Origin: an uncultured Schlesneria sp. | GTDB lineage: Bacteria > Planctomycetota > Planctomycetia > Planctomycetales > Planctomycetaceae | Length of the DNA stretch: 64,000 nucleotides | Assembly: GCA_903858935.1 (NCBI GenBank) | Contig: CAIOKO010000155.1 | Coordinates: forward strand, 1-64,000 | Reading direction: 5' to 3' | Part shown: one piece after another, positions 37,299 to 44,826 of the stretch | Numbering within the stretch: the stretch's first letter is position 1 | How the letters are laid out: every line of letters starts with the position of its first letter | The notes under the pieces: generated by a model | Database searches by the model: none | What the model saw: the letters and a program-made list of their open reading frames with translations, nothing else | What the model was told of the DNA's origin: nothing | Translations under genes and position numbers: made by a program

Positions 37299-38153
37299 CT
37301 ACCTGGTCTTTTCTCGTTCTAACGTGAGGAAAAGCACATCACTGCCCGGCAGAGAGGCAAAGTCGCCGGGCCGTCCCTTTCCTGATGGAGCCACGCAAAA
37401 CTTCAGAAATGTGTCACTGAATTCGTAAATCCCCAAAGATTGTCTCCCGGCATCATCACCGACAACTGTCATGAAGTCGATCATCTTGGGGCTTTTGGTG
37501 GGATCAAGGCTGCTGGTTCCCTGGGCGACTTCTCGCCCGTCGACGTTAAGGTTCCATGAACCATCTGCGCCGATAACGACCTTAAGTTTCCTGGCGTCCT
37601 CGTCCCCCGCCTTGTTGCCGTTCGTTTCCAAGGCGACGACAGTCCACGTTCCCTCGATTCGCTTCCGGTCGCGTTTGATGCTGTCTTCTTTTTCTCGTTC
37701 AAACGTTACGAGAATATGTTCATTACCAGTGTTGGAGGAAAAATCCGCTGGCCGTGTTTTTCCGGGCGGAGCGAAACAAAGTTTGCGAGTATTTTCGCCG
37801 AGTTCGTAAATTCCGAGGTACAGATTATCTTTCCCGCCCCCCTGGGTAGGCCTGATATCGATGGTCTTAATCTTTTTCGTGGGGTCGATGTTGGTCGTCC
37901 CCCGGCTAACTTCTTTGCCCTCGGAATGAAGACTCCATGTTCCATCAGAACCGTTCACTACGGTGAGCTTCCTGGCGTCCTCGTCCGCCACCTTGTTGCC
38001 GTTCACTTCCAGTGCAACGATCCTCCATGTCCCCTCGATCAACTGGCGGTCTTTCTTGATCGCGTCCAAATTTGAATCGTCGGCGGATGTAATCGGTCCT
38101 TTTACTGAGAGGATGACTCCAGCGAACAAACAACCGCGAATGAAATTTCTCAT
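37299..38153 (-). CDS. Exported protein with two TIGR03067 domains
   Basis: A 284-residue secreted protein. A signal peptide (MRNFIRGCLFAGVILSVKG, cleaved near ITSA) precedes two tandem copies of a roughly 110-residue domain. Copy one starts LIEGTWRIVALEVNGNKVAD and copy two starts RIEGTWTVVALETNGNKAGD. Both carry the central DPTK, LGIYE and FCVAPxGKxRPxDF-like segments. TIGR03067 is a planctomycete-enriched domain of unknown function. The start at 38153 is favoured because the frame upstream lacks signal-peptide character and runs into the neighbouring GYD gene. The DUF2314-like gene follows immediately. Confidence 0.85.
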   Translation of the reverse strand: MRNFIRGCLFAGVILSVKGPITSADDSNLDAIKKDRQLIEGTWRIVALEVNGNKVADEDARKLTVVNGSDGTWSLHSEGKEVSRGTTNIDPTKKIKTIDIRPTQGGGKDNLYLGIYELGENTRKLCFAPPGKTRPADFSSNTGNEHILVTFEREKEDSIKRDRKRIEGTWTVVALETNGNKAGDEDARKLKVVIGADGSWNLNVDGREVAQGTSSLDPTKSPKMIDFMTVVGDDAGRQSLGIYEFSDTFLKFCVAPSGKGRPGDFASLPGSDVLFLTLEREKTR

Positions 38154-38214
38154 GATGAATATCCGGAGGGAATGAGGCGATACCGTCGTCGTAATTCCAA
38201 TGATTTTCCTGGTG

Positions 38215-38518
38215 TCAGCCAACATGCACATTGGCAATGATCATGTCGATTTCTGCTAAGGCAAGCGCTCTTACGGTCGTTTCGTGGACATTACCTGTTG
38301 ATGTCAGCTGCAAAAGTACGGTCATCAGTGTTTCGTCGTCAGGGGGCTTCGAGAATCAGCATGCCGTCGAACTCACCTAATGTCCAATAAATGTTCGTGA
38401 CCTTTGCCCCCCCCAGTTTTTTTGCTGCCGCTTTGAAGGCTGCCACACGCTTCGAGTTGTCGTCAATCCCTTTGAAGCCCTGCTGATTAAATTTGATGTT
38501 AGTGATAAATGTGACCAT
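38215..38518 (-). pseudogene. GYD-domain protein interrupted by a frameshift
   Basis: From the ATG at 38518 the frame reads MVTFITNIKFNQQGFKG... through IYWTLGEFDGMLILEAP, a clear GYD-domain start, and then stops at once (TGA at 38339-38341). If one C is removed from the CCCCC run just before it, reading resumes as DDETLMTVLLQLTSTGNVH... and ends at a TGA at 38215-38217. The joined product would be about 100 residues, the family's normal size. The gene is therefore either broken, slippage-controlled, or affected by a sequencing error. GYD proteins are small dimeric alpha-beta proteins of unknown function. Confidence 0.8.
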
Positions 38519-38756
38519 CTGAGGATTCCCTTCAAGAAACTGAAAAAAGAAGCGTACGGTTATTCGGGCTTCGGCAATCCTGCGTTCATTATGGCGTGAC
38601 CGGCGATATCTCAACAACACCCCCGGATTTATCGTCTGGTATCACGAAGATGGCGAGCCGCTTTACTCGCGATTAGTGGGTTCATACGATGCCCTGTCAC
38701 CATTCGGTGGCCTGATAAAAATCGACATCGTTACTCATTAGGTAAGGCACAAGATC

Positions 38757-39347
38757 ATGCGCATGCGAAATTGTTTCTTTGGATTGGTTCGGGCATTCGT
38801 CGTTGGAGCAGCGGTCTGGACGGCAGGGCAGTCCGGATTTGCAGCTGACGAATATGCTTATGACCTCGTTCATTCGTCCGTCACGTTTAAGGCACGTCAT
38901 CTCGATATCAGTTGGATTCATGGACGATTCAACGACGTCGACGGAAAATTCTCGATCGATCGCGAACAACCCTCGAAATCAACGTTCCATCTGGTCATCA
39001 AAACCGAAAGTGTTGATACGGCGAACAAAGCCCGCGACGAACACCTGCGCCAACCCGACTACTTCGATACCAAGCAGTTTCCCACGATCGAATTCAAAAG
39101 CACGAGCACGAAGGCTGTTGAAGGGGGATATGAAGTGACGGGCGACTTCACGATGCACGGCACGACCAAGAAAATTACCTTCATTCTGAAGGGTGGCAAA
39201 GAACATCAATTCAAGGACATCAAGCGAGTTGCCTTCTCGACCGAACTGACACTCAAGCGAAGCGACTTCGGCTTTGACAAGAACGCCATCGGACCGATCG
39301 GTGACGAGGCGATCATTCTGATCGATTGCGAAGGTATGCGTAAGTAA
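38757..39347 (+). CDS. YceI family periplasmic lipid-binding-like protein
   Basis: A 196-residue exported protein of the YceI family, lipocalin-like beta-barrels that bind polyisoprenoids in known members. The signal peptide spans about residues 1-30 (WTAGQSGFAA). The family core reads YDLVHSSVTFKARHLDISWI, then RDEHLRQPDYFDTKQFPTIEF, then VTGDFTMHGTTKKITF, and ends AFSTELTLKRSDFGF. The ATG at 38757 or 38763 may be used. A membrane protein gene starts two bases after its stop, so they are coupled. Confidence 0.93.
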   Translation: MRMRNCFFGLVRAFVVGAAVWTAGQSGFAADEYAYDLVHSSVTFKARHLDISWIHGRFNDVDGKFSIDREQPSKSTFHLVIKTESVDTANKARDEHLRQPDYFDTKQFPTIEFKSTSTKAVEGGYEVTGDFTMHGTTKKITFILKGGKEHQFKDIKRVAFSTELTLKRSDFGFDKNAIGPIGDEAIILIDCEGMRK

Positions 39348-39349
39348 CT

Positions 39350-40240
39350 GTGCCTGACCCAAAGCTCTATCTGCTGGCGATGGCGTCATCCGCCATCGCC
39401 AGCCTGTTATTCGTGCTGTTGACCACCGCAGTGGCTCGCCCTGTGGGCGCGGCTCGGTTGAATATCACCTCGATCCTGGCGATTGGTTTCGGTCTGGTGG
39501 TCGGCTACGGCGTCTTGAGGCTGAGATTGGCCTGGCCGCCAGCGAATGGCCTCGACCGGTTGTTACTGATCATCGTTCCGTTAGCGTTGGGAATTGAGCT
39601 GATCGCCGGGTTACCGCAAGTCCCGCGCTCGGTCGCCTGGTTGATGCGAGTCTGTCAGGCTGCCGTAGCTCCGCGAATACTTCTCCATGGTTCCGTCTAC
39701 TTGAGCGGTCCTGGCAGTAATCGGGACCTGTGGCAGTCTGCCGCTCAACTTGTTTTATGCAGTCTCTTGTTGATCGGATTGTGGCGACTGCTGACGTTGT
39801 TGTCTGAGCGTTCGCCAGGAATTTCGATTCCCCTGGCTCTCGCTATGACGACTCAATCTGGGGGCCTGACAATCATGATGGCGGGCTACATCAAAGGGGG
39901 AGCAGCGACAATCCCGTTAGCGGCAGCGCTTGTTGGAACGACTGTTGCGACGTACCTGATGAGGAAGGAAAGCAATCTGCGCGGGATTATGGGGATCGGA
40001 TTGGTGGGGTTATTCGGTGTGTTGTTCATCGGCCGATTTTTTGGTCGCCTTTCGACCGTCTGTGCGCTGACGCTGCTTGTGACACCGCTCTTACTCTGGG
40101 TCTCAGAAATGCCCCTGCTGAAGCATCGAAAGCCGTGGCTCGTCGCATCGCTCAGTTTTTTGCTGATTGCAATTCCACTGGCGGTGATACTGGTCCTCGC
40201 GAAACAAGACTTTGATCTCAAAATGGCCCCATTGTTGTGA
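39350..40240 (+). CDS. Polytopic membrane protein of unknown function
   Basis: A 296-residue protein with about eight to nine hydrophobic segments throughout and very few charged residues. It begins with GTG at 39350, two bases after the yceI-like stop, so translation is coupled. A glycine-rich segment, TIMMAGYIKGGAATIPLAAALVG cut here to its idea, lies in the central third. No cofactor motif or known transporter signature was recognised. Pairing with a lipid-binding YceI protein suggests a shared envelope role, but that is inference only. Confidence 0.8.
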   Translation: MPDPKLYLLAMASSAIASLLFVLLTTAVARPVGAARLNITSILAIGFGLVVGYGVLRLRLAWPPANGLDRLLLIIVPLALGIELIAGLPQVPRSVAWLMRVCQAAVAPRILLHGSVYLSGPGSNRDLWQSAAQLVLCSLLLIGLWRLLTLLSERSPGISIPLALAMTTQSGGLTIMMAGYIKGGAATIPLAAALVGTTVATYLMRKESNLRGIMGIGLVGLFGVLFIGRFFGRLSTVCALTLLVTPLLLWVSEMPLLKHRKPWLVASLSFLLIAIPLAVILVLAKQDFDLKMAPLL

Positions 40241-40318
40241 CGCTTAGTCGACAGGTGCCACAACCATTAGATCAGCACTACGAGCTGAAAATGTGGAACT
40301 TGTTGGACCACACACAGT

Positions 40319-41044
40319 CTAATAAATCCGCTTCCATCGTTTGAAAGCACGAACGTCAGCTGGCGTCAGTGCGAACCATTCGTTTTTCAAACGCTTCTCG
40401 GTAAATCGTCGATGCCAATATGTTTCAATGCCCACCGGGTCGTCAGTCTTGATGACGTGTATAGGGTCAAGCGGCAATGGAAGTTCAACAGCGATCTCGC
40501 CCTCCCGTCGCATTGGGTTGTACGTCCTGCCGATCTTGTACTCGCGGCGCGAGCCATGCTTTAAGAGGTAAACATAGCCTGCGGCGGGCTTATCTGACGT
40601 TCCATCCAATTGAGGCAAACATGCGTCGATTGGTTCGTTAACGAGCGGAATGACGTCGTCAAACCCCTCACGTGCGCTACAGTACTCGATTATTTTCGCT
40701 GCGCGTTCGGACTTGGCTCCGAGCCGACGGAACGACTCCCGATTCGGAAACGTTTTGTCGACTCGGCGTTTGACTATGAGATCCCCTTCAATGGGAAATC
40801 GCCCAAGTTCGCGCGTAAGCTGGACGTACTTTTGGATCAGGAATTCGTCATCATACGATTTAGTGAATGTGTTTGGAGCACATCCGGCCTCGCGAATTGC
40901 ATCGCCCCACCGAAGCCAATATTTCGGATACCAATCCGCTTTGGTGGCCCCCGTTTCAGACTCGAACTTCTGGCTCCCTGGCGCCTTGCCATCGTTAGTC
41001 GCTGCCATTCGCCGAATCGTCTCGAGAATCTGTGACTTCTCCAT
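40319..41044 (-). CDS. GIY-YIG-type nuclease protein (MUG113-like domain)
   Basis: A 241-residue protein. The C-terminal domain, GYVYLLKHGSRREYKIGRT... through IETYWHRRFTEKRLKNEWFA, is the GIY-YIG variant called T5orf172/MUG113, with the YVYLL and KIGRT strands, the Arg and the later Glu and Asn-Glu-Trp-Phe. The N-terminal region contains two homing-endonuclease-associated-type repeats of about 55 residues: ILETIRRMAATNDGKAPGSQ... and LIQKYVQLTRELGRFPIEGD..., each a helix then a PS/T turn. Such repeats bind DNA in selfish nucleases. The start ATG at 41044 (MEKSQILE) is preferred to 41089. Its neighbour is a toxin-antitoxin pair, so this looks like accessory DNA. Confidence 0.85.
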   Translation of the reverse strand: MEKSQILETIRRMAATNDGKAPGSQKFESETGATKADWYPKYWLRWGDAIREAGCAPNTFTKSYDDEFLIQKYVQLTRELGRFPIEGDLIVKRRVDKTFPNRESFRRLGAKSERAAKIIEYCSAREGFDDVIPLVNEPIDACLPQLDGTSDKPAAGYVYLLKHGSRREYKIGRTYNPMRREGEIAVELPLPLDPIHVIKTDDPVGIETYWHRRFTEKRLKNEWFALTPADVRAFKRWKRIY

Positions 41045-41259
41045 GCCGACATTGCCTTTGGAATTAGACAGAATCACCATTATCTTCACCGTAAGAGAAG
41101 ATGATGTATCAGCCGAAATTGTTTGTCAAAACGAGAAGAAGGCCTTGATTCAAAGGAATGAAACGCTGACTTTTCGACGGCGCCCGTTCTAGTCGCCACC
41201 TCAAAGTCGGCTTCATTGCTTCACCAACTGAATTCAACCGCTTTTCCGAAAATGGACGT

Positions 41260-41688
41260 TCACGGGGTTTGCGTCCAGTTCTCAAACCTCAGGCCAGGAA
41301 CTTGTGAAAAATCAACCGAATTTCGTGTGAGGAGTAACGCATTTTCTGTCAGACAAGACGCTGCGATCTTCAAATCCATCGTGCCGATTCGAATTTTCTG
41401 TTGCCTGAGCTCCTGAAATTTGTCTGCCGCTGCCGACGAAAAATGCAAAAGAGGTATCGAACAATAAAGTTGAATATGCCGTTGCAGACGAGAATAGATT
41501 TCGACTTGTTTCGTTACTTGCGGGACTTTTGCGAGGTATGCCATCCAACCTCGCATTTGTTCTTCGTAGCTGACGATTGAAACAACAATGGTCGTGTCAA
41601 CCGTAGCCGCAAGCCTTTCTCGAAGAGCGGCCGATTCATCACTTCCCCACTCAAGGCAGCTCAGGTGATCCGTGTCGAGGACAATCAT
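41260..41688 (-). CDS. PIN-domain toxin (VapC-like)
   Basis: A 142-residue PIN-domain ribonuclease of the type II toxin-antitoxin kind. Acidic catalytic residues are Asp5/Asp7 in IVLDTDHLSCLEWG, a Glu in VSYEEQMRGW, the Asp in RIGTMDLKIAA and the late Asp in TRNSVDFSQVPGL. The ATG at 41688 overlaps the antitoxin stop by four bases (ATGA), typical of these modules. The likely role is cleavage of RNA when the antitoxin is lost. No promoter separates the two genes. Confidence 0.9.
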   Translation of the reverse strand: MIVLDTDHLSCLEWGSDESAALRERLAATVDTTIVVSIVSYEEQMRGWMAYLAKVPQVTKQVEIYSRLQRHIQLYCSIPLLHFSSAAADKFQELRQQKIRIGTMDLKIAASCLTENALLLTRNSVDFSQVPGLRFENWTQTP

Positions 41689-41891
41689 TCGGCGGATTCC
41701 TCACCACGATCCGCTTGACGTTCTTCTTGCGCTAGTTTCATCGCTTCTGAGTAAATCAGATCGTCCTTGAACGCACCGGAAATTCGCTCCCACCATCGTG
41801 TTTCGCTTGTGTCGTTTCCGGTCACTTTTTCGAGGCGGCGCATTTTTTGTTCGAGTAGCGTCAAACGCTCTTCAACACGATCTGCCGACAT
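41685..41891 (-). CDS. Antitoxin of the PIN-domain module
   Basis: A 68-residue protein directly upstream of the toxin and overlapping it by four bases. It has an N-terminal coiled coil, SADRVEERLTLLEQKMRRLE, then a Trp-Trp segment (ETRWWERISGAF) and an acidic, Gln/Glu-rich helix at the C-terminus, which probably clamps the toxin. No ribbon-helix-helix or AbrB DNA-binding domain was recognised. The ATG at 41891 follows AAGGAG by seven bases and is chosen over 41921. Confidence 0.82.
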   Translation of the reverse strand: MSADRVEERLTLLEQKMRRLEKVTGNDTSETRWWERISGAFKDDLIYSEAMKLAQEERQADRGEESAE

Positions 41892-42104
41892 TGATTGGCT
41901 CCTTTGTGTCAAAACCTTCATGATTGTTGAGAGTTTCAGTCGTCTTGCAAAGATTGAAATCGGAATTTCCGTTGTTACGGTCGACGATGTGTTACTCTTC
42001 GCATGGGATTACGGGACGTCTAAGGATGTCTATTGTGGAAAAACTGCATCGCTGACTTCGCATCATGTGCCGTTCCCAAAGGATCTTTTCCAAAGGAATG
42101 CGCC

Positions 42105-42617
42105 ATGCGTCAGAAAAAAACGGTTCGCTTTGCGACGTCTGCCAAACTACTCGGGTTGCCACTTTTGGTGATCGCTTGCGGACCGGATGCATCCAAGGGA
42201 GAAACACGGGGGTGGGCACGTGGAATCATTGCCATTGGTGATGTGGCGACGGGATTAATCGCGATTGGAGGCCTCGCAGGGGGTGGCATCGCCGTTGGCG
42301 GACTCTCATTGGGAGCACTCGGCGTCGGAGGGGTTTCACTTGGTGGCATCATCCTCGGCGGCGTGGCGATTGGATATCTGGCACTTGGAGGAGTCGCTAT
42401 CGGGAACTACGCGAAAGGTGGAGCGGCCGTCGGAACTTATGTGGTCAGCTCTGAGCGCCGCGATCCCGAAGCAGTACGCGTCTTCAACTCGCTGATCCCT
42501 GGAGGTTCTCAACCGGCGAAGGATGACGCTGCGAAACCAGTGAAAGATAAAGAAGTCGTGCCCGCAACTGAAGGGAATTCGGTGACTGCTGATCCGTCTG
42601 AAAAGGCAAATCCCTGA
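42105..42617 (+). CDS. Lipoprotein with glycine-rich decapeptide repeats
   Basis: A 170-residue protein. The N-terminus is a lipoprotein signal with lipobox VIAC, lipidated Cys25, followed by Gly, which suggests outer-membrane placement. Residues about 40-105 are seven or so ten-residue repeats of the form G-h-h-x-hydrophobic-G-G-h-x-h, for example GLIAIGGLAG, GGIAVGGLSL and GGIILGGVAI, almost free of charge. The last 60 residues are polar and charged (DAAKPVKDKEVVPAT). Such repeats could fold as a regular solenoid or insert in membrane. The ATG at 42105 has AAGGAA nearby; earlier in-frame ATG at 42033 is not favoured. No homologue name is claimed. Confidence 0.78.
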   Translation: MRQKKTVRFATSAKLLGLPLLVIACGPDASKGETRGWARGIIAIGDVATGLIAIGGLAGGGIAVGGLSLGALGVGGVSLGGIILGGVAIGYLALGGVAIGNYAKGGAAVGTYVVSSERRDPEAVRVFNSLIPGGSQPAKDDAAKPVKDKEVVPATEGNSVTADPSEKANP

Positions 42618-42817
42618 GAAGAATGCCTGGTGACGTGACTCTTCGGAGTTGGCAGACACCAACTTCTTGTCGGGCGATAACTACGCGACAACTCTTGAGA
42701 CAGTTCTTGAATTGGCATTAGAAGGGGATCTCGCGTACGCTCGAAGAGGCGCTCGTATGATCGCCCGTTTTGATGTAAGTCAATCTCCGCTTGGTCCTTC
42801 GTAGGGTAAGACGAATT

Positions 42818-43297
42818 GTGGCTTTAAACTCCGCAACAAAACACGTGGCGACGGTCGTCTGGGAACGAAGAAGAGCGAACGAAACCGATTGCACGTACAG
42901 CAGAAGACATGATTGGTATTTCGATGGTGGCACGGTCGTCCCCGCATCGTCGTCGCCTCAGGTTGTTCCGGTCCCGATGTCGGACCCCACAGGAGTGGAC
43001 CCGGAAGAGGCGTTCGTCGCCAGTTTGTCGAGTTGCCACATGCTGTGGTTTCTTTCAATCGCTGCCAAGCGAGGGTTCGTGGTCGAAAACTATCGAGACG
43101 ATGCGGAAGGTGTCATGGAAAAAAACGATGATGGCCGACTGGCGATCACGGTTGTCACACTTCGTCCAAACGCCGTATTCGCCGGGAACAAGATCCCGTC
43201 GGGGGAAGAAATCCGCCAACTCCACGACGAGGCACATAACGAGTGTTTTATCGCAAATTCCGTCAAGTCGAACGTGCGGTGCTTGGCAGTAATCTAA
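42818..43297 (+). CDS. OsmC family peroxide-detoxifying protein
   Basis: About 159 residues of the OsmC/Ohr fold. The conserved reactive Cys lies in VASLSSCHMLWFLSIAAKRG and the second Cys in NECFIANSVKSN, positions that match the redox pair of OsmC-type thiol peroxidases. ATKHVATVVWERR is the typical first strand. The start is uncertain: GTG at 42818 is used here, a TTG at 42791 is in frame, and neither has a strong ribosome binding site. It stands between a lipoprotein gene and an esterase gene, both on the same strand. Role: reduction of organic hydroperoxides. Confidence 0.87.
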   Translation: MALNSATKHVATVVWERRRANETDCTYSRRHDWYFDGGTVVPASSSPQVVPVPMSDPTGVDPEEAFVASLSSCHMLWFLSIAAKRGFVVENYRDDAEGVMEKNDDGRLAITVVTLRPNAVFAGNKIPSGEEIRQLHDEAHNECFIANSVKSNVRCLAVI

Positions 43298-43340
43298 TAC
43301 ACGTAGTGGATTGTTTCGTCGTCGCGTCCAAGGAAGAATC

Positions 43341-44183
43341 ATGAACCGAGCATCGGCCCTTTTTCTGATGGTAGGCGTCATCGTTGTTTCCAGTCTGCAA
43401 GCTGAGGAGACTACGACGATTTCCGAACCGAAGCGGGGCGACACCGGCGTGCTTATCCATGAGGTCCAGTCGTCGTATCAGGCCGGGACCACGCTGATTC
43501 GGGTGCTGCAGCCAGATACGCTGTTGATCGACAAAAAATACCCGGTGATTTACGTGTTGCCTGTCGAGGCCGGGACCGAGAGCCGGTACGGGGACGGATT
43601 GAGTGAGGTCAAGAAACTCGACCTTCACAACAAGTTTGGGGCCGTATTTGTAGCTCCGACATTTTTTCACCTGCCGTGGTACGCCGACCATCCGACGAAT
43701 GCCGCAATCCGACAGGAGAGTTTTTTTATTAAGGTGATCGTCCCGTTTATCGATAAGAACTATCCGGTGCGGGCTGAGACCGAGGGGCGGTTATTACTCG
43801 GTTTCAGCAAGTCTGGCTGGGGGGCGTGGTCGTTAATTCTGCGACATCCAGACCTGTTCGGAAAAGCGATTGCTTGGGACGCTCCGCTGATGATGGCCAA
43901 GCCGGGGATGTACGGCAGTGGCGACATTTTCGGCACGGCCGATAACTTTGAAAATTATCGGGTGAGTAAACTGCTGGTGGACAACGCGGACAAATTTTCA
44001 AACGAAAAGAAAAAGCGGTTGGTGCTGATGGGTTACGGGAATTTCCGAGCCGAACACGTGCGGGTCCAGGCCATGATGGACGAACTGAAAATCGCTCACG
44101 AATATCGGGATGGTCCTGAGCGCAAGCATGACTGGCACAGCGGATGGGTGAACGAGGCGGTCGAACTGTTTCTCGGTCAGTAA
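43341..44183 (+). CDS. Exported alpha/beta hydrolase (esterase-like)
   Basis: A 280-residue protein with signal peptide (MNRASALFLMVGVIVVSSLQ, cleaved near AEE). The hydrolase core is YPVIYVLPVEAG followed by nucleophile segment LLLGFSKSGWGAWSLILRHP, with a Ser in GFSKSG. A late HDWHSGW may hold the catalytic His. Members of this esterase-D-like group cleave carboxylic esters. GGAAG at about 43332 lies just upstream of the ATG at 43341; an earlier frame from 43311 exists. Single gene. Confidence 0.87.
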   Translation: MNRASALFLMVGVIVVSSLQAEETTTISEPKRGDTGVLIHEVQSSYQAGTTLIRVLQPDTLLIDKKYPVIYVLPVEAGTESRYGDGLSEVKKLDLHNKFGAVFVAPTFFHLPWYADHPTNAAIRQESFFIKVIVPFIDKNYPVRAETEGRLLLGFSKSGWGAWSLILRHPDLFGKAIAWDAPLMMAKPGMYGSGDIFGTADNFENYRVSKLLVDNADKFSNEKKKRLVLMGYGNFRAEHVRVQAMMDELKIAHEYRDGPERKHDWHSGWVNEAVELFLGQ

Positions 44184-44463
44184 TGAACGAGACGTGGACG
44201 TCCATTTTGTCGAAATGAACTACGGGAAAGACCTGGCTGTTGGATTTCGAAAACGTCTTGAACGAGATGATCAATGAGCATCTCTGATTTGCTTCCGGCC
44301 CTTCTTCCCGTTCTGAGAACTTCTCAGGCGCGGAACAGGTGGTTTGGATTTGTGAAGATTGGAAGAGTGATTCGCTCACTGTCTTGATGGAGGCCACTGT
44401 CGTCGGTAGAGTGATGAGTTTAACTCCACTGAAATTCTATTCATTCTCTCGGGCTAATCCTTT
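44184..44463. other. Intergenic region upstream of the STAS gene
   Basis: About 280 bp. No gene, repeat or clear promoter was recognised. The STAS gene has no strong Shine-Dalgarno before its ATG. Confidence 0.4.
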
Positions 44464-44826
44464 ATGAAGTTTTCTATCAAGGAAGACCAGGGGCAGGTCG
44501 TGCAGGTCGCCATCAACGGTTGTTTAGTACAATCTGACATCGCGCCTCCTCTGGACCCATTTCGGGCAATTTTGGGGCCAAATGCCTATCAGAAGACAGT
44601 TCTGCTAGACATGCAGGATTCGAATTATCTGGATTCGATGTGCATTGGCTGGCTACTTGGTTCGCACAAGCGTTTTCGAGAACAGGGTGGGAAGCTGGTG
44701 ATTCATTCCTTGCAACCCGTTGCATCAAACGTGATTTCACTGCTCAAGCTGAATAGTATTTTTCAAATTGCAGCCGATACGACAACCGCTTTGCAACTTG
44801 CCCAAGGGCAAGGAGAGGTGGTCTAA
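44464..44826 (+). CDS. STAS domain protein (anti-sigma-antagonist-like)
   Basis: A 120-residue single STAS domain. The order is strand, strand, TVLLDMQDSNYLDSMCIGWL, helix, GGKLVIHSLQPVASNVISLL, and a C-terminal helix, as in SpoIIAA/RsbV relatives. The loop NYLDSMCIG carries the Ser position that is phosphorylated in classical antagonists. Its stop (TAA) is directly followed by the ATG of a GspE/PilB-type ATPase with no spacer, so the two are translated together. It may modulate the ATPase or a partner; this is inference. Confidence 0.88.
   Translation: MKFSIKEDQGQVVQVAINGCLVQSDIAPPLDPFRAILGPNAYQKTVLLDMQDSNYLDSMCIGWLLGSHKRFREQGGKLVIHSLQPVASNVISLLKLNSIFQIAADTTTALQLAQGQGEVV

Noticed and set aside
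40650-41192. 180-residue plus-strand frame
   Set aside because: Antisense to the GIY-YIG/MUG113 gene, which has clear domain motifs.
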